Positions 34,744 to 45,210 are shown, counted from the stretch's first letter. The stretch is DNA of 64,000 nt from Corynebacterium zhongnanshanii (GCF_014490575.1 NZ_CP061033.1:930001-994000); one strand, 5' to 3'. Made by a program: numbers and translations. Notes: generated by a model from the sequence alone, not told the origin.

Positions 34744-36468
34744 GTGATCTGGGAATATATTCTCATTGGGGTTATCGGCGGACTGGTGACGGGCGTATCT
34801 CCGTGCATCCTGCCGGTGCTCCCCGTTGTTCTTGCCGTCTCGGCGGATCAGCGGCGTAAGCCCGTGTTGGTGGCCACGGGCATTGCGTTAAGCTTCGCCC
34901 TCACCACGTTGGTGGGAACCATCATCCTCCACGCTCTGGGGCTGCCGACGGCCACGTTGCGCTGGGCTGGTGTGATTCTGTTGGTGCTTGTGGGGTTGGG
35001 CATGTTCATCCCGCGCGTGGGCGAGCTCCTGGAGCGCCCCTTCACCTACCTTCCGCATTCTAAGAAACTCGACGCCCTCACTCGCCGTTCCGGGTCCGGC
35101 TTCGGCGTGGGCTTGGCTCTGGGTTTGGTGTACGCTCCCTGTGCTGGGCCTGTGCTGGCCGCGATCACCGTTGCCGGTGCTACCGGCGACATTGGCTGGC
35201 AAACCATCGCCCTGACCGTCAGCTTTGCTGCGGGTGCATGTACCCCGCTGTTCTTCCTGGCGACGGCCGGTTCCGCGCTCAGCCAACGCGCCCAGATTGT
35301 CCGGAAGCACCGCACGCGCATCAGCCAGGCGGCGGGCGCGCTGGTGATGGTGCTGGCCCTGGCGATCGCTTTGGATGCGCCTGCCGCGTTGCAGCGTTCG
35401 CTGCCGGACTGGACGGCCACGGCGCAGGAGAAGTTCAACTCCAACGAATCCACCCAATCCGCACTGCGTCATGCCACGGGTGCGGGCGGACACGGTGCGC
35501 TGGAGGACTGCCGAATGACCGCAGCTCATATCGCTCAAGACTGCGGCGAGGTGCCAGAGCTGAAAGGCCTGACGAACTGGATCAATACGGATCACCCGAT
35601 CGATCCCCGGACCAACAAGACCGTCACTCTGATCGACTTCTGGGCCTTTGCCTGCATCAACTGCCAGCGCGCCAACGAACACGTCACGAAGCTCTACGAC
35701 CGCTACAAGGACGCGGGCCTTGAGATCATCGGCGTGCACGCCCCGGAATATGCCTTCGAGCACGATGCCCAGAATGTTGCCCGCGCTGTGCAGGAGCAAG
35801 GCATTCACTACCCTGTGGCTCAGGACAACGACTTCCGCACCTGGAAGCAGTTCAATAACAAGTACTGGCCGGCACACTACCTGGTCGATGCACAGGGCAA
35901 CGTCCGGCAGATCCACGAGGGCGAAGGTGCCTATGGAGAGACCGAACAGCTGGTGCGCGATCTGCTGACGCAGGCCAATCCCGGCGTGAAGCTTCCGGAG
36001 CCCGTGGAGGACATTCACGGCGGAAACAAAGGAAATGCCCTGGTCCAAGGGCGCAACCCAGAGACCTACATTGGTGTGGAACGCGCACAGTTCTTCGATA
36101 CGGCGCTCAACCCTGAGCAGGAGTACAGCCTCGGTCAGCACGACTTCGCCGCCGGTGTAAGTGCACAGGATGCGGTACAGCGCGTTGCTACTCAGCGCTA
36201 TGCCCTGGGTGGGACATGGACCCTGGATGGTGAAAAGGCTACCGCTGGCAAGGATGCCTGGGTGGTGCTCAACTACCGCGCCTCCACCGTGCAGCTGGTG
36301 TACTCCCAGGCACCGCAGCCTGGCAAGATTCAGGTCAATGACACGGCGATGAAGCTCAGCTCCCGCGACGGGACGATCAATGCGATTGATACAAAAAGCC
36401 CGGAGACCGGACGAGTGGTGCTGAAGGTGCCCGAGGGCATGAGCATCCACTCCTTCACCTTCGGATAA
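34744..36468 (+). CDS. dipZ: DipZ: CcdA-thioredoxin fusion (thiol-disulfide membrane reductase)
   Basis: A 574-aa three-domain protein. Residues about 1-215 form a CcdA/DsbD-type membrane domain with the paired cysteines in TGVSPCILPV and YAPCAGPV; about 280-420 is an extracytoplasmic thioredoxin-like domain with active site CINC (WAFACINCQRANEH); the remainder is the DipZ C-terminal carbohydrate-binding-like beta domain (YRASTVQLVYS). It would carry electrons from cytosolic thioredoxin to exported proteins. I choose GTG 34744 with GGAG about 10 nt upstream, because the membrane domain begins at once; ATG 34633 is possible. Confidence 0.9.
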   Translation: MIWEYILIGVIGGLVTGVSPCILPVLPVVLAVSADQRRKPVLVATGIALSFALTTLVGTIILHALGLPTATLRWAGVILLVLVGLGMFIPRVGELLERPFTYLPHSKKLDALTRRSGSGFGVGLALGLVYAPCAGPVLAAITVAGATGDIGWQTIALTVSFAAGACTPLFFLATAGSALSQRAQIVRKHRTRISQAAGALVMVLALAIALDAPAALQRSLPDWTATAQEKFNSNESTQSALRHATGAGGHGALEDCRMTAAHIAQDCGEVPELKGLTNWINTDHPIDPRTNKTVTLIDFWAFACINCQRANEHVTKLYDRYKDAGLEIIGVHAPEYAFEHDAQNVARAVQEQGIHYPVAQDNDFRTWKQFNNKYWPAHYLVDAQGNVRQIHEGEGAYGETEQLVRDLLTQANPGVKLPEPVEDIHGGNKGNALVQGRNPETYIGVERAQFFDTALNPEQEYSLGQHDFAAGVSAQDAVQRVATQRYALGGTWTLDGEKATAGKDAWVVLNYRASTVQLVYSQAPQPGKIQVNDTAMKLSSRDGTINAIDTKSPETGRVVLKVPEGMSIHSFTFG

Positions 36469-36494
36469 GCCGCGGCACTGGCGAGTGGCTGCGG

Positions 36495-37340
36495 CTAGAT
36501 GCGAGCGATACGAATATCCGAGGCCAAGATGGCCTTCGCCCCCATGGCGGACAGCCTGTCCATCAAGTGGTTGGCCTCCTTGCGAGGAACCATCGCTCGC
36601 ACAGCCACCCAGTTTGCGTTCGCCAACGGGGACACCGTCGGGGCGGACAAACCAGGAGTGATCTGGGATGCTTCCTCCAGCTTGTCCGCCGGAATGTTGT
36701 AATCCAACATCAGGTACGTCCGCGCGTGCAGGATGCCCTCGATGCGCTTGATCAACACATTCATCTCGTCCGTAACCGGGGCATCCTTCCGGCCCACAAT
36801 AACAGCCTCGGAGGTGCACAGCGCCTCACCGAAAGGCTCCAGACCCTGCTTGCGCAACGTCCGGCCGGTGGACACCACATCGGCGATAGCGTCCGCCACA
36901 CCTAAGCGGATAGAAATTTCCACCGCGCCGTCCAAACGCACCACTGTGGCGTCGATCCCACGGGCATTCAGGTCCTTGCGCACCAAGTTCGGATAGCTGG
37001 TGGCGATACGGCGTCCCTGCAGCTTCTCGATCGACCAGTCCTCGCCCGCCGGCGCAGCGTAACGGAACGTGGAGGCGCCGAAGCCCAACGGCAGCAGCTC
37101 GTCGACCTCCTCGCGCGTATCCGCCGCCAAGTCACGGCCGGTGATGCCGATGTCCAAGTGTCCCGAGGCGATGTAGATTGCAATGTCCTTCGGGCGGAGG
37201 AAATAAAACTCCACGCCGTTGGCGTCATCGGTGATGGTGAGCGACTTAGAATCGCCGCGGGTGACGTACCCGGCTTCCTTCAAAATCTCTGTAGCAGTTT
37301 CGGACAGTGAACCCTTATTCGGGACGGCAACGCGCAACAT
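36495..37340 (-). CDS. hisG: ATP phosphoribosyltransferase (long form)
   Basis: A 281-aa first enzyme of histidine synthesis, [20 protein letters not shown] onward, with the phosphoribosyl site region [14 protein letters not shown] (PRPP loop) and a C-terminal ACT-like regulatory domain (about 205-281) that gives histidine feedback inhibition. Length matches the HisG-long type, so no HisZ is needed. It lies 33 nt downstream of hisE on the minus strand, the usual actinobacterial pairing. Confidence 0.95.
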   Translation of the reverse strand: MLRVAVPNKGSLSETATEILKEAGYVTRGDSKSLTITDDANGVEFYFLRPKDIAIYIASGHLDIGITGRDLAADTREEVDELLPLGFGASTFRYAAPAGEDWSIEKLQGRRIATSYPNLVRKDLNARGIDATVVRLDGAVEISIRLGVADAIADVVSTGRTLRKQGLEPFGEALCTSEAVIVGRKDAPVTDEMNVLIKRIEGILHARTYLMLDYNIPADKLEEASQITPGLSAPTVSPLANANWVAVRAMVPRKEANHLMDRLSAMGAKAILASDIRIARI

Positions 37341-37373
37341 CTACTGTGGTTTCCTTAAAAACTTTGATGGGGA

Positions 37374-37670
37374 TTACAGATACTTGTAAATATCCTCAGG
37401 GGTGAGCCCACGGCCCACCATGACAACCTGCAACCAGTAAATCAGCTGGGAGATCTCCTCGGACAACTCCTCATCGGACTGGTACTCCGCGGCTAGCCAG
37501 ACCTCGCCGGCCTCCTCGACGATTTTCTTGCCCTGGAAATGGACACCGTTATCCAAGGCCTGAACAGTGCCGGACCCCTCAGGTCGCTCCTGTGCCTTCT
37601 TGGCCAGCTCTGCAAACAGAGACTCGAATGTCTTTTGCTCGGAATTTTTCGCGGAATCACTCACGGTCAT
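37374..37670 (-). CDS. hisE: Phosphoribosyl-ATP pyrophosphatase
   Basis: A 98-aa all-alpha NTP-pyrophosphatase for the second step of histidine synthesis. The helix motif [14 protein letters not shown] and [14 protein letters not shown] carry the metal-binding acidic residues. The N-terminal segment [21 protein letters not shown] is typical. It lies between a HAD phosphatase and hisG, all co-directional. Confidence 0.94.
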   Translation of the reverse strand: MTVSDSAKNSEQKTFESLFAELAKKAQERPEGSGTVQALDNGVHFQGKKIVEEAGEVWLAAEYQSDEELSEEISQLIYWLQVVMVGRGLTPEDIYKYL

Positions 37671-37684
37671 CTATTCTGCCACGC

Positions 37685-38404
37685 TCACGCTGAGGATGCG
37701 CCGATGCCTCCCGCTTTGGGGGCGAGTGGCTCGATGCGCGCAAACATATCCTCCAGATCCGCGATGCTCATTCCCGCCAGCGTGTTTTGTCCCGCCAACT
37801 CGGAGATCGTGGGAACACCGTCCGGAATTGCCACGTCATCCTCCGTGGGTACACCCAGCACACGGCACCCGGCCGCGAGGCCCGCCTGCATTCCCGCGGT
37901 GGAATCCTCGAGCACCAGGCAATCGCCGGGATCCACGCCCAAGGCCTTTGCCGCCGTGAGATATAGATCTGGCGCGGGCTTGCCGGCATCCACCTCATCG
38001 GCACAGACCGTGAAGTGGAAATGGTCCTCGTTGATGGTGTTCAGCGCCAGCGCCGTGAGGGATCGCGTGGTGTTAGTGGCCAGCGCCATGGGGATGTTCC
38101 GCTGGTTCGCTTCGGCGAGGAGCTCCGGGATATTCGGCCGGAACTCCAGCTCCTTGGATAGAAGTTCGCCGACTCGGTCGAACATCCACTGCGCCCAGTC
38201 CGCCTCCTCCTCGGGCGTGAGCGTGAGGTCGTTGAACGCGGCACACAGGCGCACCGTGTTCTCCGTGGTTCCCCCCACTGTCTGTGCGCGGACATCCTCG
38301 GTGATGCGGGCACCCATCTTCTCGGACATCTCGTACGTTGCGATCCCCCACAACGGCTCCGAGTCCACCAGCGTTCCGTCCATATCCCACACAATTGCCT
38401 TCAT
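37685..38404 (-). CDS. HAD-superfamily phosphatase (beta-phosphoglucomutase-like)
   Basis: A 239-aa haloacid-dehalogenase hydrolase: motif I WDMDGTLVDSEP (nucleophile Asp8), motif II LATNTTRS, motif III Lys in DEVDAGKPAPD and motif IV CLVLEDSTAG. The helical cap inserted after motif I is the PGMB/phosphoglycolate type. I start at ATG 38404, where the fold begins; the open frame continues 45 codons upstream without similarity. It lies 14 nt before hisE, and the same gene precedes hisE in other actinobacteria. A histidinol-phosphatase role is not indicated. Substrate is unknown. Confidence 0.87.
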   Translation of the reverse strand: MKAIVWDMDGTLVDSEPLWGIATYEMSEKMGARITEDVRAQTVGGTTENTVRLCAAFNDLTLTPEEEADWAQWMFDRVGELLSKELEFRPNIPELLAEANQRNIPMALATNTTRSLTALALNTINEDHFHFTVCADEVDAGKPAPDLYLTAAKALGVDPGDCLVLEDSTAGMQAGLAAGCRVLGVPTEDDVAIPDGVPTISELAGQNTLAGMSIADLEDMFARIEPLAPKAGGIGASSA

Positions 38405-38532
38405 AATGTGTCCGATTTTAGGGGAATCGCAGACAATGCGCCCAACGGCTTCTAAGGTGAGGAGTGTCACATGTATGTAGAAGTTCAAAACAACACCACT
38501 GCAACACCAACTTCGTGCGAAAGGTAGCGAAC

Positions 38533-39474
38533 GTGTCACAACCCAAGAATGCTGAGCAGGCCTATTTCGTGGCTCAAGAGAGTTCCCTCAACAACAGTCC
38601 TCATGCAGCCACCTCAGACGCAGCCGCCCCAGACGCAGCCAATCAAGCCGAACAGGTCCTCACCGCCACGTATCTGCCCACCGTTCACACCGAGAGCCCG
38701 TGGGGCGGCGGCGGTTTCCAACACGGCTCTCCCCCAGCTGCGTTGGTGGCCGTGAACCTTGAGGCGGCGGCCAAAGAATTCGGCCTGGACATGGTGCACG
38801 GCCGCTTCTCCCGCATGACCGTGGAGCTTCTGGGCCCGGTTCCCCTCTCCGAGTTGACGTGCACCTCTCGCCTGCTACGCGGAGGCAAGCGCATCAGCTA
38901 CATAGAAACGGTGATTACCGATGCCGACGGCCGGGAGTTTATCCGCGGAACAGGCTGGTGGATTAAGTCGGACTCCACGGTGGATCTGGTGCGCCACGTC
39001 GCCGAGAATATTCCCGGACCAGAACATGGAGTGCGCGCGGAGCAGTTCACGGAGTTCTGGCGCTCGGGCTACATTGACTCCATCGACGTGGTGCAGATCG
39101 ACCGCCCTGAGCAGGCGATTAAGCATCACTGGGACTTTGACAGCCCGATCCACCACGTCTACTGGTCGCGCAGTAATTTACCGGTTGTGCTCGGCGAAGA
39201 GGATAGCCCGTGGGTGCGGCTGATGAAAACGGTCGATATTTCCAACGGGCTGAACCAGATTCTGGATCCGCGCGAGTGGACGTGGATGAATGTGGACATG
39301 ACGGTGTACCTGCACGCAGTGCCGTACGGCGAGTGGGTGGGCCACGTCTCCGAGGCCAACTATGGTCCCGATGGCGTGGGCACCACCGTCACCAGAATCT
39401 ACGACGAGCGGGGACCTGTGGGAACCGTGAATCAGGGGTTGCTGCTGGCTCGCGTGCGTGAGCCGCGCGGCTAG
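38533..39474 (+). CDS. Acyl-CoA thioesterase-family (hotdog) protein
   Basis: A 313-aa double-hotdog protein of the TesB-like / 4HBT_3 type. GGFQHGSPPAALVAVNLE and the second-domain DQSPLH-like stretch (here LNQILDPREWTWMNVDMTVYLH) are characteristic. I choose GTG 38533 with AAAGG upstream; an in-frame ATG at 38464 would add 23 unrelated residues. It is divergent from the HAD gene and its stop overlaps the convergent next gene by 4 bp. Exact acyl substrate is unknown. Confidence 0.82.
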   Translation: MSQPKNAEQAYFVAQESSLNNSPHAATSDAAAPDAANQAEQVLTATYLPTVHTESPWGGGGFQHGSPPAALVAVNLEAAAKEFGLDMVHGRFSRMTVELLGPVPLSELTCTSRLLRGGKRISYIETVITDADGREFIRGTGWWIKSDSTVDLVRHVAENIPGPEHGVRAEQFTEFWRSGYIDSIDVVQIDRPEQAIKHHWDFDSPIHHVYWSRSNLPVVLGEEDSPWVRLMKTVDISNGLNQILDPREWTWMNVDMTVYLHAVPYGEWVGHVSEANYGPDGVGTTVTRIYDERGPVGTVNQGLLLARVREPRG

Positions 39475-39983
39475 TCTTCGCACACCGCTCGCACGTGTCC
39501 ACCCACCACCGACGCCTGCGCGCCGCCGTCCTCGGCGAGCACCTCGACGATCTGCACTAGCTCGTCGATTTCCTCCACGTCCAGCACCGCGCCGAGGTGC
39601 TGATCCGACAGCTGCTTCAACTGCTCAACGTGGGGCTGGATCTGACCAATCATTTTTTTCGACGCCGGCGTGGGCTCCGGCCGCACCTCGTCCTGCTCTA
39701 AGGCACTGTGGGGAACGCGGACCGTGAGCGCGTCAGAGGCAGCAATCGCGTGAGAAGACGAGACCGCGTTCTCGGCAGCAGTGCCTTGTCCATCGCGCGC
39801 GGCGTCGATCATATGCGACAGGATCGTCTGCGCCTGGTCGACCACGGTTTCTGGGTACGGCGATTCCCAGAAGGTCTTCTCCTCGGGGCGCAGGTAGCTG
39901 CCGGTGGACAGCGCCCGAAGGTTGGAGATGAACTCGGTGGCGAGGCCTTCGGCGCTGCGTTGGTCAGGGGTGTGCGTGGACAT
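39471..39983 (-). CDS. Conserved actinobacterial hypothetical protein
   Basis: A 170-aa soluble, acidic protein (MSTHTPDQRSAEGLATEFISN...), mostly helical at both ends, with a middle Ala/Ser-rich stretch and a C-terminal half (PHVEQLKQLSDQHLGAVLDV). No membrane segment or known catalytic motif is seen. It lies 14 nt downstream of mshC and is probably in that transcript. Its stop overlaps the thioesterase stop by 4 bp on the other strand. Family not recognised. Confidence 0.65.
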   Translation of the reverse strand: MSTHTPDQRSAEGLATEFISNLRALSTGSYLRPEEKTFWESPYPETVVDQAQTILSHMIDAARDGQGTAAENAVSSSHAIAASDALTVRVPHSALEQDEVRPEPTPASKKMIGQIQPHVEQLKQLSDQHLGAVLDVEEIDELVQIVEVLAEDGGAQASVVGGHVRAVCED

Positions 39984-39997
39984 GCGCTCCTCCGGGG

Positions 39998-41302
39998 TTA
40001 GAGGCTGAGCCCCAGCAGGGCATTCAGTCCGGTGCGCACGGAGGTGGCGAGCTCAACCGCCTGCGCAGCCGACTCAGCGCGCTCGCCATGCTGGCCTGCG
40101 TCCTGAAGGCACAACTCAGCCCACTGATCGATCCGGTCCAAAGCGGCGGGGGTGTTCAGATCGTTGGACAGACACGCGCGGACATCGGCAATGAGCGACC
40201 GCGAATCAGCCAGAGCCTGCTCGCTCACCTCAGCCCCGCGCACGGCATCCACAGCGCCACGCCAACGAGCCAGGCGCTCTTCCGCGGCGGCCAAGATGGC
40301 GTCGGACCAATCACGATTATCACGATAGTGACCGGCAAACACCCCCAAGCGGATCGCGGACGGTTCGTGCCCCGCTTCGGTGAGCTTGTGGACAAAGACC
40401 AGGTTGCCGAGCGACTTGGACATCTTGGTGCCATCCAACGCGATCATGCCGGTGTGGACGTAGTGTCCCGCCATGCGCTCCTCGCCGGTGGCAGCCTCCG
40501 CATGAGCGGCGGAGAACTCGTGGTGTGGGAACCGGAGGTCGTTGCCGCCGCCCTGGATGGCAAAAGGCGTGCCCAGGCGCCGAGTGGCAATGGCGGAACA
40601 CTCCACGTGCCAGCCCGGGCGGCCCGCACCAAAGGGAGCGTCCCACTGCGGCTCGCCCTCGCGATGAGCCCGCCACAACAACGCGTCCAAAGGATCCTTC
40701 TTCCCAGGGCGGTCTGGATCGCCTCCGCGCTCAGCGAAGAACTGCTCCATCGTGGCCTGGTCATAGCGGGACTCGTAGCCAAACTGCTGCGTGAAGTGAC
40801 GGTCGGCGTAAATGTCCGGGTATTCATCCTCAGTGAGCTGGTAGGCGGCGCCGGCATCAAGGAGCTTCTGAGTCATCTCCACCACTTCATCGATGGACTC
40901 CATAGCGCCCACATAGTCTCGCGGCGGGATGACCTGCAGCGCTCCCATATCGGAACGGAACAGGTTGATCTGGTCGGTACCCAAGTCGCGCCAGTCCACA
41001 CCGTCGCGCTCGGCGCGTTCAAACAGAGGGTCGTCCACATCGGTGATGTTCTGGACGTAATGAACGGAGTGACCTGCGGTGGTTAGGTATCGGTGGACCA
41101 GATCGAAGGCCAGATAGGTGGCAGCATGTCCCAAGTGGGTGGAATCGTAGGGCGTTATACCGCACACGTACATCCCCACCTCCCCGGAGTCCCCTCCCGA
41201 GACATCGACCGGTTTGACCGCGTCATCTGCAGTGTCATACAAACGCAGTTCTGGGGCTGGGTCGGGAAGTACAGGGACATCAGGAATTGGCCACGAATGC
41301 AT
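39998..41302 (-). CDS. mshC: L-cysteine:1D-myo-inosityl 2-amino-2-deoxy-glucopyranoside ligase MshC
   Basis: A 434-aa class I cysteinyl-tRNA synthetase paralogue that joins Cys to GlcN-inositol with ATP in mycothiol synthesis. [17 protein letters not shown] contains the zinc Cys and the HIGH-like motif [16 protein letters not shown] is the KMSKS motif; HVECSAIA is the zinc/Cys-binding region. The absence of a tRNA anticodon-binding C-terminus and the [16 protein letters not shown] stretch support MshC over CysS. It precedes the 170-aa hypothetical gene and lies downstream of uppP. Confidence 0.94.
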   Translation of the reverse strand: MHSWPIPDVPVLPDPAPELRLYDTADDAVKPVDVSGGDSGEVGMYVCGITPYDSTHLGHAATYLAFDLVHRYLTTAGHSVHYVQNITDVDDPLFERAERDGVDWRDLGTDQINLFRSDMGALQVIPPRDYVGAMESIDEVVEMTQKLLDAGAAYQLTEDEYPDIYADRHFTQQFGYESRYDQATMEQFFAERGGDPDRPGKKDPLDALLWRAHREGEPQWDAPFGAGRPGWHVECSAIATRRLGTPFAIQGGGNDLRFPHHEFSAAHAEAATGEERMAGHYVHTGMIALDGTKMSKSLGNLVFVHKLTEAGHEPSAIRLGVFAGHYRDNRDWSDAILAAAEERLARWRGAVDAVRGAEVSEQALADSRSLIADVRACLSNDLNTPAALDRIDQWAELCLQDAGQHGERAESAAQAVELATSVRTGLNALLGLSL

Positions 41303-41340
41303 GTGTCACATTCTACGGCAGCAACTTGTTGATGGGACAA

Positions 41341-42183
41341 CTACAGGGGCTGGAGCACACCAAACGCCAGCAGTCCCATCACCAACAGACCCACGGGGAT
41401 GCGCCAGACGGCAAACCACGCAAAGCTGTGATTAGCCACGAACTTCAGCAGCCATGCAATGGAGGCATACCCCACCACAAAAGCGATCGCGGTGCCTACC
41501 AGCAATTGCGCTCCGCTCGCGGACTGGCCGCCGGATGCGGGGCTGAAGGCGTCGGGCAAGGAGAAAATACCGGACGCCAACACGGCAGGAATCGCCAGCA
41601 GAAAGGAAAAACGCGTGGCAACCTCACGGTTGAGGCCCAAGAACAGACCCGCGGACACCGTGCCGCCGGAACGGGACACACCAGGGATCAGCGCCAGGCA
41701 CTGGGCAAGGCCCATCCACACGGCATCCTTCATGGTTAGCTGCTCGAAGGAGCGCTTATGTGTTCCGATCTTTTCGGCCAGCATAAAGACAAAGGAAAAC
41801 AGAATCAGCATCGCCGCGGTGATCCACAAATTGCGCAAGGAATCGCGGATCAAGTCCTTGCCCAAGTAGCCCAGCAGGCCAATAGGAATAGTGCCGACAA
41901 TCACCATCCAGCCCATCCGATAATCAAAGCCTCTCTTCGAGGAATCGGTGAGGCCCAACAGCCACCCCTTGGCGATGGTGAAAATGTCTTTCGCGAAGTA
42001 CACCAGCACGGCGGCCTCGGTGCCCAACTGGATCACGGCGGTGAACGACGCACCGGCGTCCGCACCCCAGAAGAGCTCGGAGACGATGCGCAGATGCCCC
42101 GACGAGCTCACAGGCAGGAACTCGGTCAGCCCCTGCACAATGGCAAGGACAATCGTCTGTGCCCACGAAAGTTCTGTTGTCAT
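41341..42183 (-). CDS. uppP: Undecaprenyl-diphosphatase UppP (BacA)
   Basis: A 280-aa membrane phosphatase that recycles undecaprenyl pyrophosphate for cell-wall synthesis and gives bacitracin tolerance. The two diagnostic motifs are [14 protein letters not shown] near the N-terminus and [12 protein letters not shown]; about eight hydrophobic segments are seen. ATG 42181-42183 (MTTELSW) is chosen since the fold begins there; upstream codons overlap the divergent lppL start. Ribosome site is weak. Confidence 0.94.
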   Translation of the reverse strand: MTTELSWAQTIVLAIVQGLTEFLPVSSSGHLRIVSELFWGADAGASFTAVIQLGTEAAVLVYFAKDIFTIAKGWLLGLTDSSKRGFDYRMGWMVIVGTIPIGLLGYLGKDLIRDSLRNLWITAAMLILFSFVFMLAEKIGTHKRSFEQLTMKDAVWMGLAQCLALIPGVSRSGGTVSAGLFLGLNREVATRFSFLLAIPAVLASGIFSLPDAFSPASGGQSASGAQLLVGTAIAFVVGYASIAWLLKFVANHSFAWFAVWRIPVGLLVMGLLAFGVLQPL

Positions 42184-42249
42184 GAACACAGACCATACAC
42201 CTAAAGACCCAACGCGGTAGCGCAGTGAAAGGCTGGTAGCCTTAATAAG

Positions 42250-43449
42250 GTGAAAAACCTGCTGCACACACCCACGCTGCGAAAGACCGCAACCCGTATG
42301 TCGGTGGCCGTTTTGGCGGTAGCTGGCCTGGGCTTAAGCTCCTGTGGTTCCAGCCTGCCGGGCCTGCCGGACGGAGATACTCAGGATCAGGGGGCGCCGA
42401 GCGTTGCCGATCTGCCGATGAAGGCAGTGGACTCTCCGCAGGCTCAATCGGACAGCGTTGCAGGTTCCGTTGCCCGGGGTGTGTTTGCAGACGCCGATGT
42501 GAAGGACGGCAACACTGCGAACTTCCGGTCGGCGGCGTTTGGACCTCTCGGTGACAACGCTCACGAGAGTTCCCAGAGCATCGGCGTGCTGGCTGGATCC
42601 TCCCTGCTGATCGCCTCCCCTGGCGACGCGAAGGCCCGCTCCGTATCCGTCCCCGATGACTGCACGGACATCGCCACCTCTGGCGCTGGTGTGGCCCTGG
42701 CCTGTGGCTCGAGCCTCATCGAGTACACGGCAGAGGGAAAGGAAGCGCGGAAGGTCGACACGAAGGGGACTGTGCGAAGCGGCACGTTCACCGCGGATGG
42801 CCTGGGCGCCTACAGCACCAGCGATAGCGACAAGGTCTATTTCTTTGACGCGGAGGGCAAGACCGTCGGCGATGACATTGTCTCCAAGGACCTGGATCGC
42901 AGCGTGCTGGTTCAGCCTCATGATGGCCCGCAACGCGTGGCCATGATCGACCGCACCCGCACCAGCATCAATGATGTTGCCCCCGCAGACAAGGCTTACA
43001 ACGCAGCACTGCGCATCGGCCAGGGTGTGGGCCAGGTTGCTGCCAGCGCGTCCACCGATGGTGTGGTGGTGGCCAGCGATACCCGCCAAGACCAGTTGCT
43101 CATCTACACCATGAACGACGTGGTCCGCCTGCATCAGTCCACCCCCACCGGGCATTCGCCCTTCGCGGTGACCTGGGATAGCCAACGGAACCTGGCTTGG
43201 GTGTCCACCACCGCGGATAACACGCTGACCGCTTTTGACATCACCACGGGAGTTCCCGTCGCTGTGGCTGACATGGCGACCCTCGCGAACATCGCGGCGG
43301 TCTACCCCACCGGTGATCACGGTCTGATGCTGCTGTCGAAGAATGGCGACGTGCAGACCATTGAGGCCTCCGCGATCGACACCGCGGTGAAGAAGAACGC
43401 CGACAAGCCATCCACCCAGTACCCCGTGAAGAAGATCGCGGGCGAATAA
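42250..43449 (+). CDS. LppL-like lipoprotein with beta-propeller-type repeats
   Basis: A 399-aa predicted lipoprotein with lipobox GLSSC (Cys32) after a hydrophobic stretch. The mature part has repeated beta-rich units ([33 protein letters not shown]) like a YncE/WD-type propeller, with two further Cys (DDCTD, ALACGS). Position between uppP and pyrD matches M. tuberculosis lppL (Rv2138). The start is a GTG at 42250; AAGG lies almost against it, and ATG 42298 would remove the basic n-region. Function is unknown. Confidence 0.8.
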   Translation: MKNLLHTPTLRKTATRMSVAVLAVAGLGLSSCGSSLPGLPDGDTQDQGAPSVADLPMKAVDSPQAQSDSVAGSVARGVFADADVKDGNTANFRSAAFGPLGDNAHESSQSIGVLAGSSLLIASPGDAKARSVSVPDDCTDIATSGAGVALACGSSLIEYTAEGKEARKVDTKGTVRSGTFTADGLGAYSTSDSDKVYFFDAEGKTVGDDIVSKDLDRSVLVQPHDGPQRVAMIDRTRTSINDVAPADKAYNAALRIGQGVGQVAASASTDGVVVASDTRQDQLLIYTMNDVVRLHQSTPTGHSPFAVTWDSQRNLAWVSTTADNTLTAFDITTGVPVAVADMATLANIAAVYPTGDHGLMLLSKNGDVQTIEASAIDTAVKKNADKPSTQYPVKKIAGE

Positions 43450-43546
43450 CCGGCGGCTATGCGGAGACGAAAGCGCCGGACTAGCTGCGCCGGAGTGAAC
43501 GCCCTCGGTGTGGCTGTCACCTACGAAGTGTAAGGAAAACAACACC

Positions 43547-44656
43547 ATGGCATTGCGAGATATTCGAGGAAAAATCTACGACGTGGCAGTGAAGGATGTG
43601 ATGTTTCGGGTCGCGCCTGAGCGTATCCACGGGGCGATGTCCGTTGCTCTGAAAACCTTCGCTGCTCTTCCGGCTGCACACAAGCTGTTGGACAGGGCGA
43701 TGGTTGTCCACGACCCCGTGCTGTCCCAGACCGTGGCGGGCATCGACTTTCCGCGCCCCTTGGGACTTGCGGCTGGTTTCGATAAGAATGCCGAGGAGGT
43801 CGACGCCTGGGGTCCCATCGGATTCGGCTTTGCAGAAGTGGGAACGGTGACCTCGGTGGAACAGCCGGGCAACCCCACCCCGCGACTGTTCCGTCTGCCG
43901 GAAGACCGTGCGTTGCTGAACCGCATGGGCTTCAACAACGACGGTGCGGAAGCAGCTGCGCGCCGCTTGGCCCGGAGGTCAACCAACATCCCCATTGGTG
44001 TGAACATGGGCAAGACGAAGCGCTGCGAGCCGGAGCAGGCTCCAGGTGATTACCGCGCATCCACCGCGTTCGTGGCCGATGTGGCGGACTACCTGGTGAT
44101 TAACGTCTCCTCCCCCAACACGCCTGGTCTGCGCGACCTGCAGGCGGTGGAGTCCTTGAAGCCGATCATCGCGGCTGTTCAAGAGACCAGCGATAAACCC
44201 TTGTTCGTGAAGATTGCCCCTGATCTGTCGAATGAAGATATCGACGCCGTGACGGACCTCGCCCTGGAGACCGGCATTGCCGGGCTGATCGCCACGAACA
44301 CCACGATCAGTCGCGAGGGCTTGGCCACCGACGGCACGTATGTTCGTTCGCTGGGTGCTGGCGGAGTCTCGGGCGCGCCAGTCGCTGCCCGAGCCCAGGA
44401 AGTGCTGGAACGGATCTACGCCCGCGCTGGTAGCCGCCTGATCCTCATTGGTGTGGGAGGAATCGAGACTCCTCGCCAGGCCTGGGAGCGCATCGCTGCT
44501 GGCGCTACCCTGCTGCAGGGCTACACGCCGTTCATTTATGGTGGCCCGGATTGGATCCGGGACATTCACCTCGGCTTGGCGCAGCAGGTGCGAGCCCACG
44601 GATTCAGCAACATCTCCGAAGCCGTGGGTTGCGGCCTGCCGTGGCGTGAGGTTTAG
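43547..44656 (+). CDS. pyrD: Dihydroorotate dehydrogenase (quinone), class 2
   Basis: A 369-aa membrane-associated flavoenzyme that oxidises dihydroorotate to orotate with quinone in pyrimidine synthesis. GLAAGFDKNAE, FAEVGTVTSVEQPGNP, VNVSSPNTPGLRDLQ (catalytic Ser) and ATNTTISR are conserved; the N-terminal helical extension is the class 2 mark. ATG 43547 has AAGGA 10 nt upstream. It follows the LppL-like gene and its stop overlaps the convergent PEBP gene stop by 4 bp. Confidence 0.95.
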   Translation: MALRDIRGKIYDVAVKDVMFRVAPERIHGAMSVALKTFAALPAAHKLLDRAMVVHDPVLSQTVAGIDFPRPLGLAAGFDKNAEEVDAWGPIGFGFAEVGTVTSVEQPGNPTPRLFRLPEDRALLNRMGFNNDGAEAAARRLARRSTNIPIGVNMGKTKRCEPEQAPGDYRASTAFVADVADYLVINVSSPNTPGLRDLQAVESLKPIIAAVQETSDKPLFVKIAPDLSNEDIDAVTDLALETGIAGLIATNTTISREGLATDGTYVRSLGAGGVSGAPVAARAQEVLERIYARAGSRLILIGVGGIETPRQAWERIAAGATLLQGYTPFIYGGPDWIRDIHLGLAQQVRAHGFSNISEAVGCGLPWREV

Positions 44657-45210
44657 TTCTCAGCCCATCCCCACAGGATGCCGCGGGCCACAGCCTTGAA
44701 CTGTAGGTTGAAGCCCAGGACTGTGGGGGTGTTGCGGTCCCCGATCTCGAGCTTCTCGCCTACGGCATGGACGGCAAAGAGGTAGCGGTGTGGGCCGTGT
44801 CCCTCTGGTGGCTGTGGGCCGTAGTAGGCGTAGGAGCGGCTATCGCCGCGCAGTGCAACGGCACCATCGGGAAGGCCGGAGAGATCCCCGGAACCTGCGC
44901 CGAGGTCCAGCGAGGTGACATCAGCAGGGATGTTAAAGACAGCCCAGTGCCAGAATCCGCTGGCGGTGGGCGCGTCTGGGTCGAAGCAAGTTACGGCATA
45001 GGACTCGGTTCCCTCTGGTCCTGGGGTCCAGGACAGCTGCGGGGAAATGTCGTTTCCACCCAGCTGATCCTCGGGGATGCGGTCACCATCGGCAAAGGTC
45101 TCGCTGGTAACGGTCAGCTGAGGAAGGTCCGCCAGTGGTGCATAAGGATCTGGCCCTGGGAAACGATCGTCAATGTAGGTTGGCTGGTGAAGGCGTTCGT
45201 TGGAAGGCAT
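44653..45210 (-). CDS. YbhB/YbcL-type PEBP-family protein
   Basis: A 185-aa phosphatidylethanolamine-binding-protein-like fold: NDISPQLSWTPGPEGT, VTCFDPDAPTASGFWHWAVFNIP and GPHRYLFAVHAV carry the conserved DPDAP and GHGPHRY anion-site motifs. It corresponds in position to M. tuberculosis TB18.6 (Rv2140c). The start is ambiguous: ATG 45210 (MPSNERLHQ) has GAGGGG very close; ATG 45219 and GTG 45234 are alternatives. Cytosolic; ligand unknown. Confidence 0.88.
   Translation of the reverse strand: MPSNERLHQPTYIDDRFPGPDPYAPLADLPQLTVTSETFADGDRIPEDQLGGNDISPQLSWTPGPEGTESYAVTCFDPDAPTASGFWHWAVFNIPADVTSLDLGAGSGDLSGLPDGAVALRGDSRSYAYYGPQPPEGHGPHRYLFAVHAVGEKLEIGDRNTPTVLGFNLQFKAVARGILWGWAEN

Noticed and set aside
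34888..36819. 643-codon minus-strand frame opposite dipZ and into hisG
   Set aside because: Overlaps two well-recognised genes; no domain resemblance.
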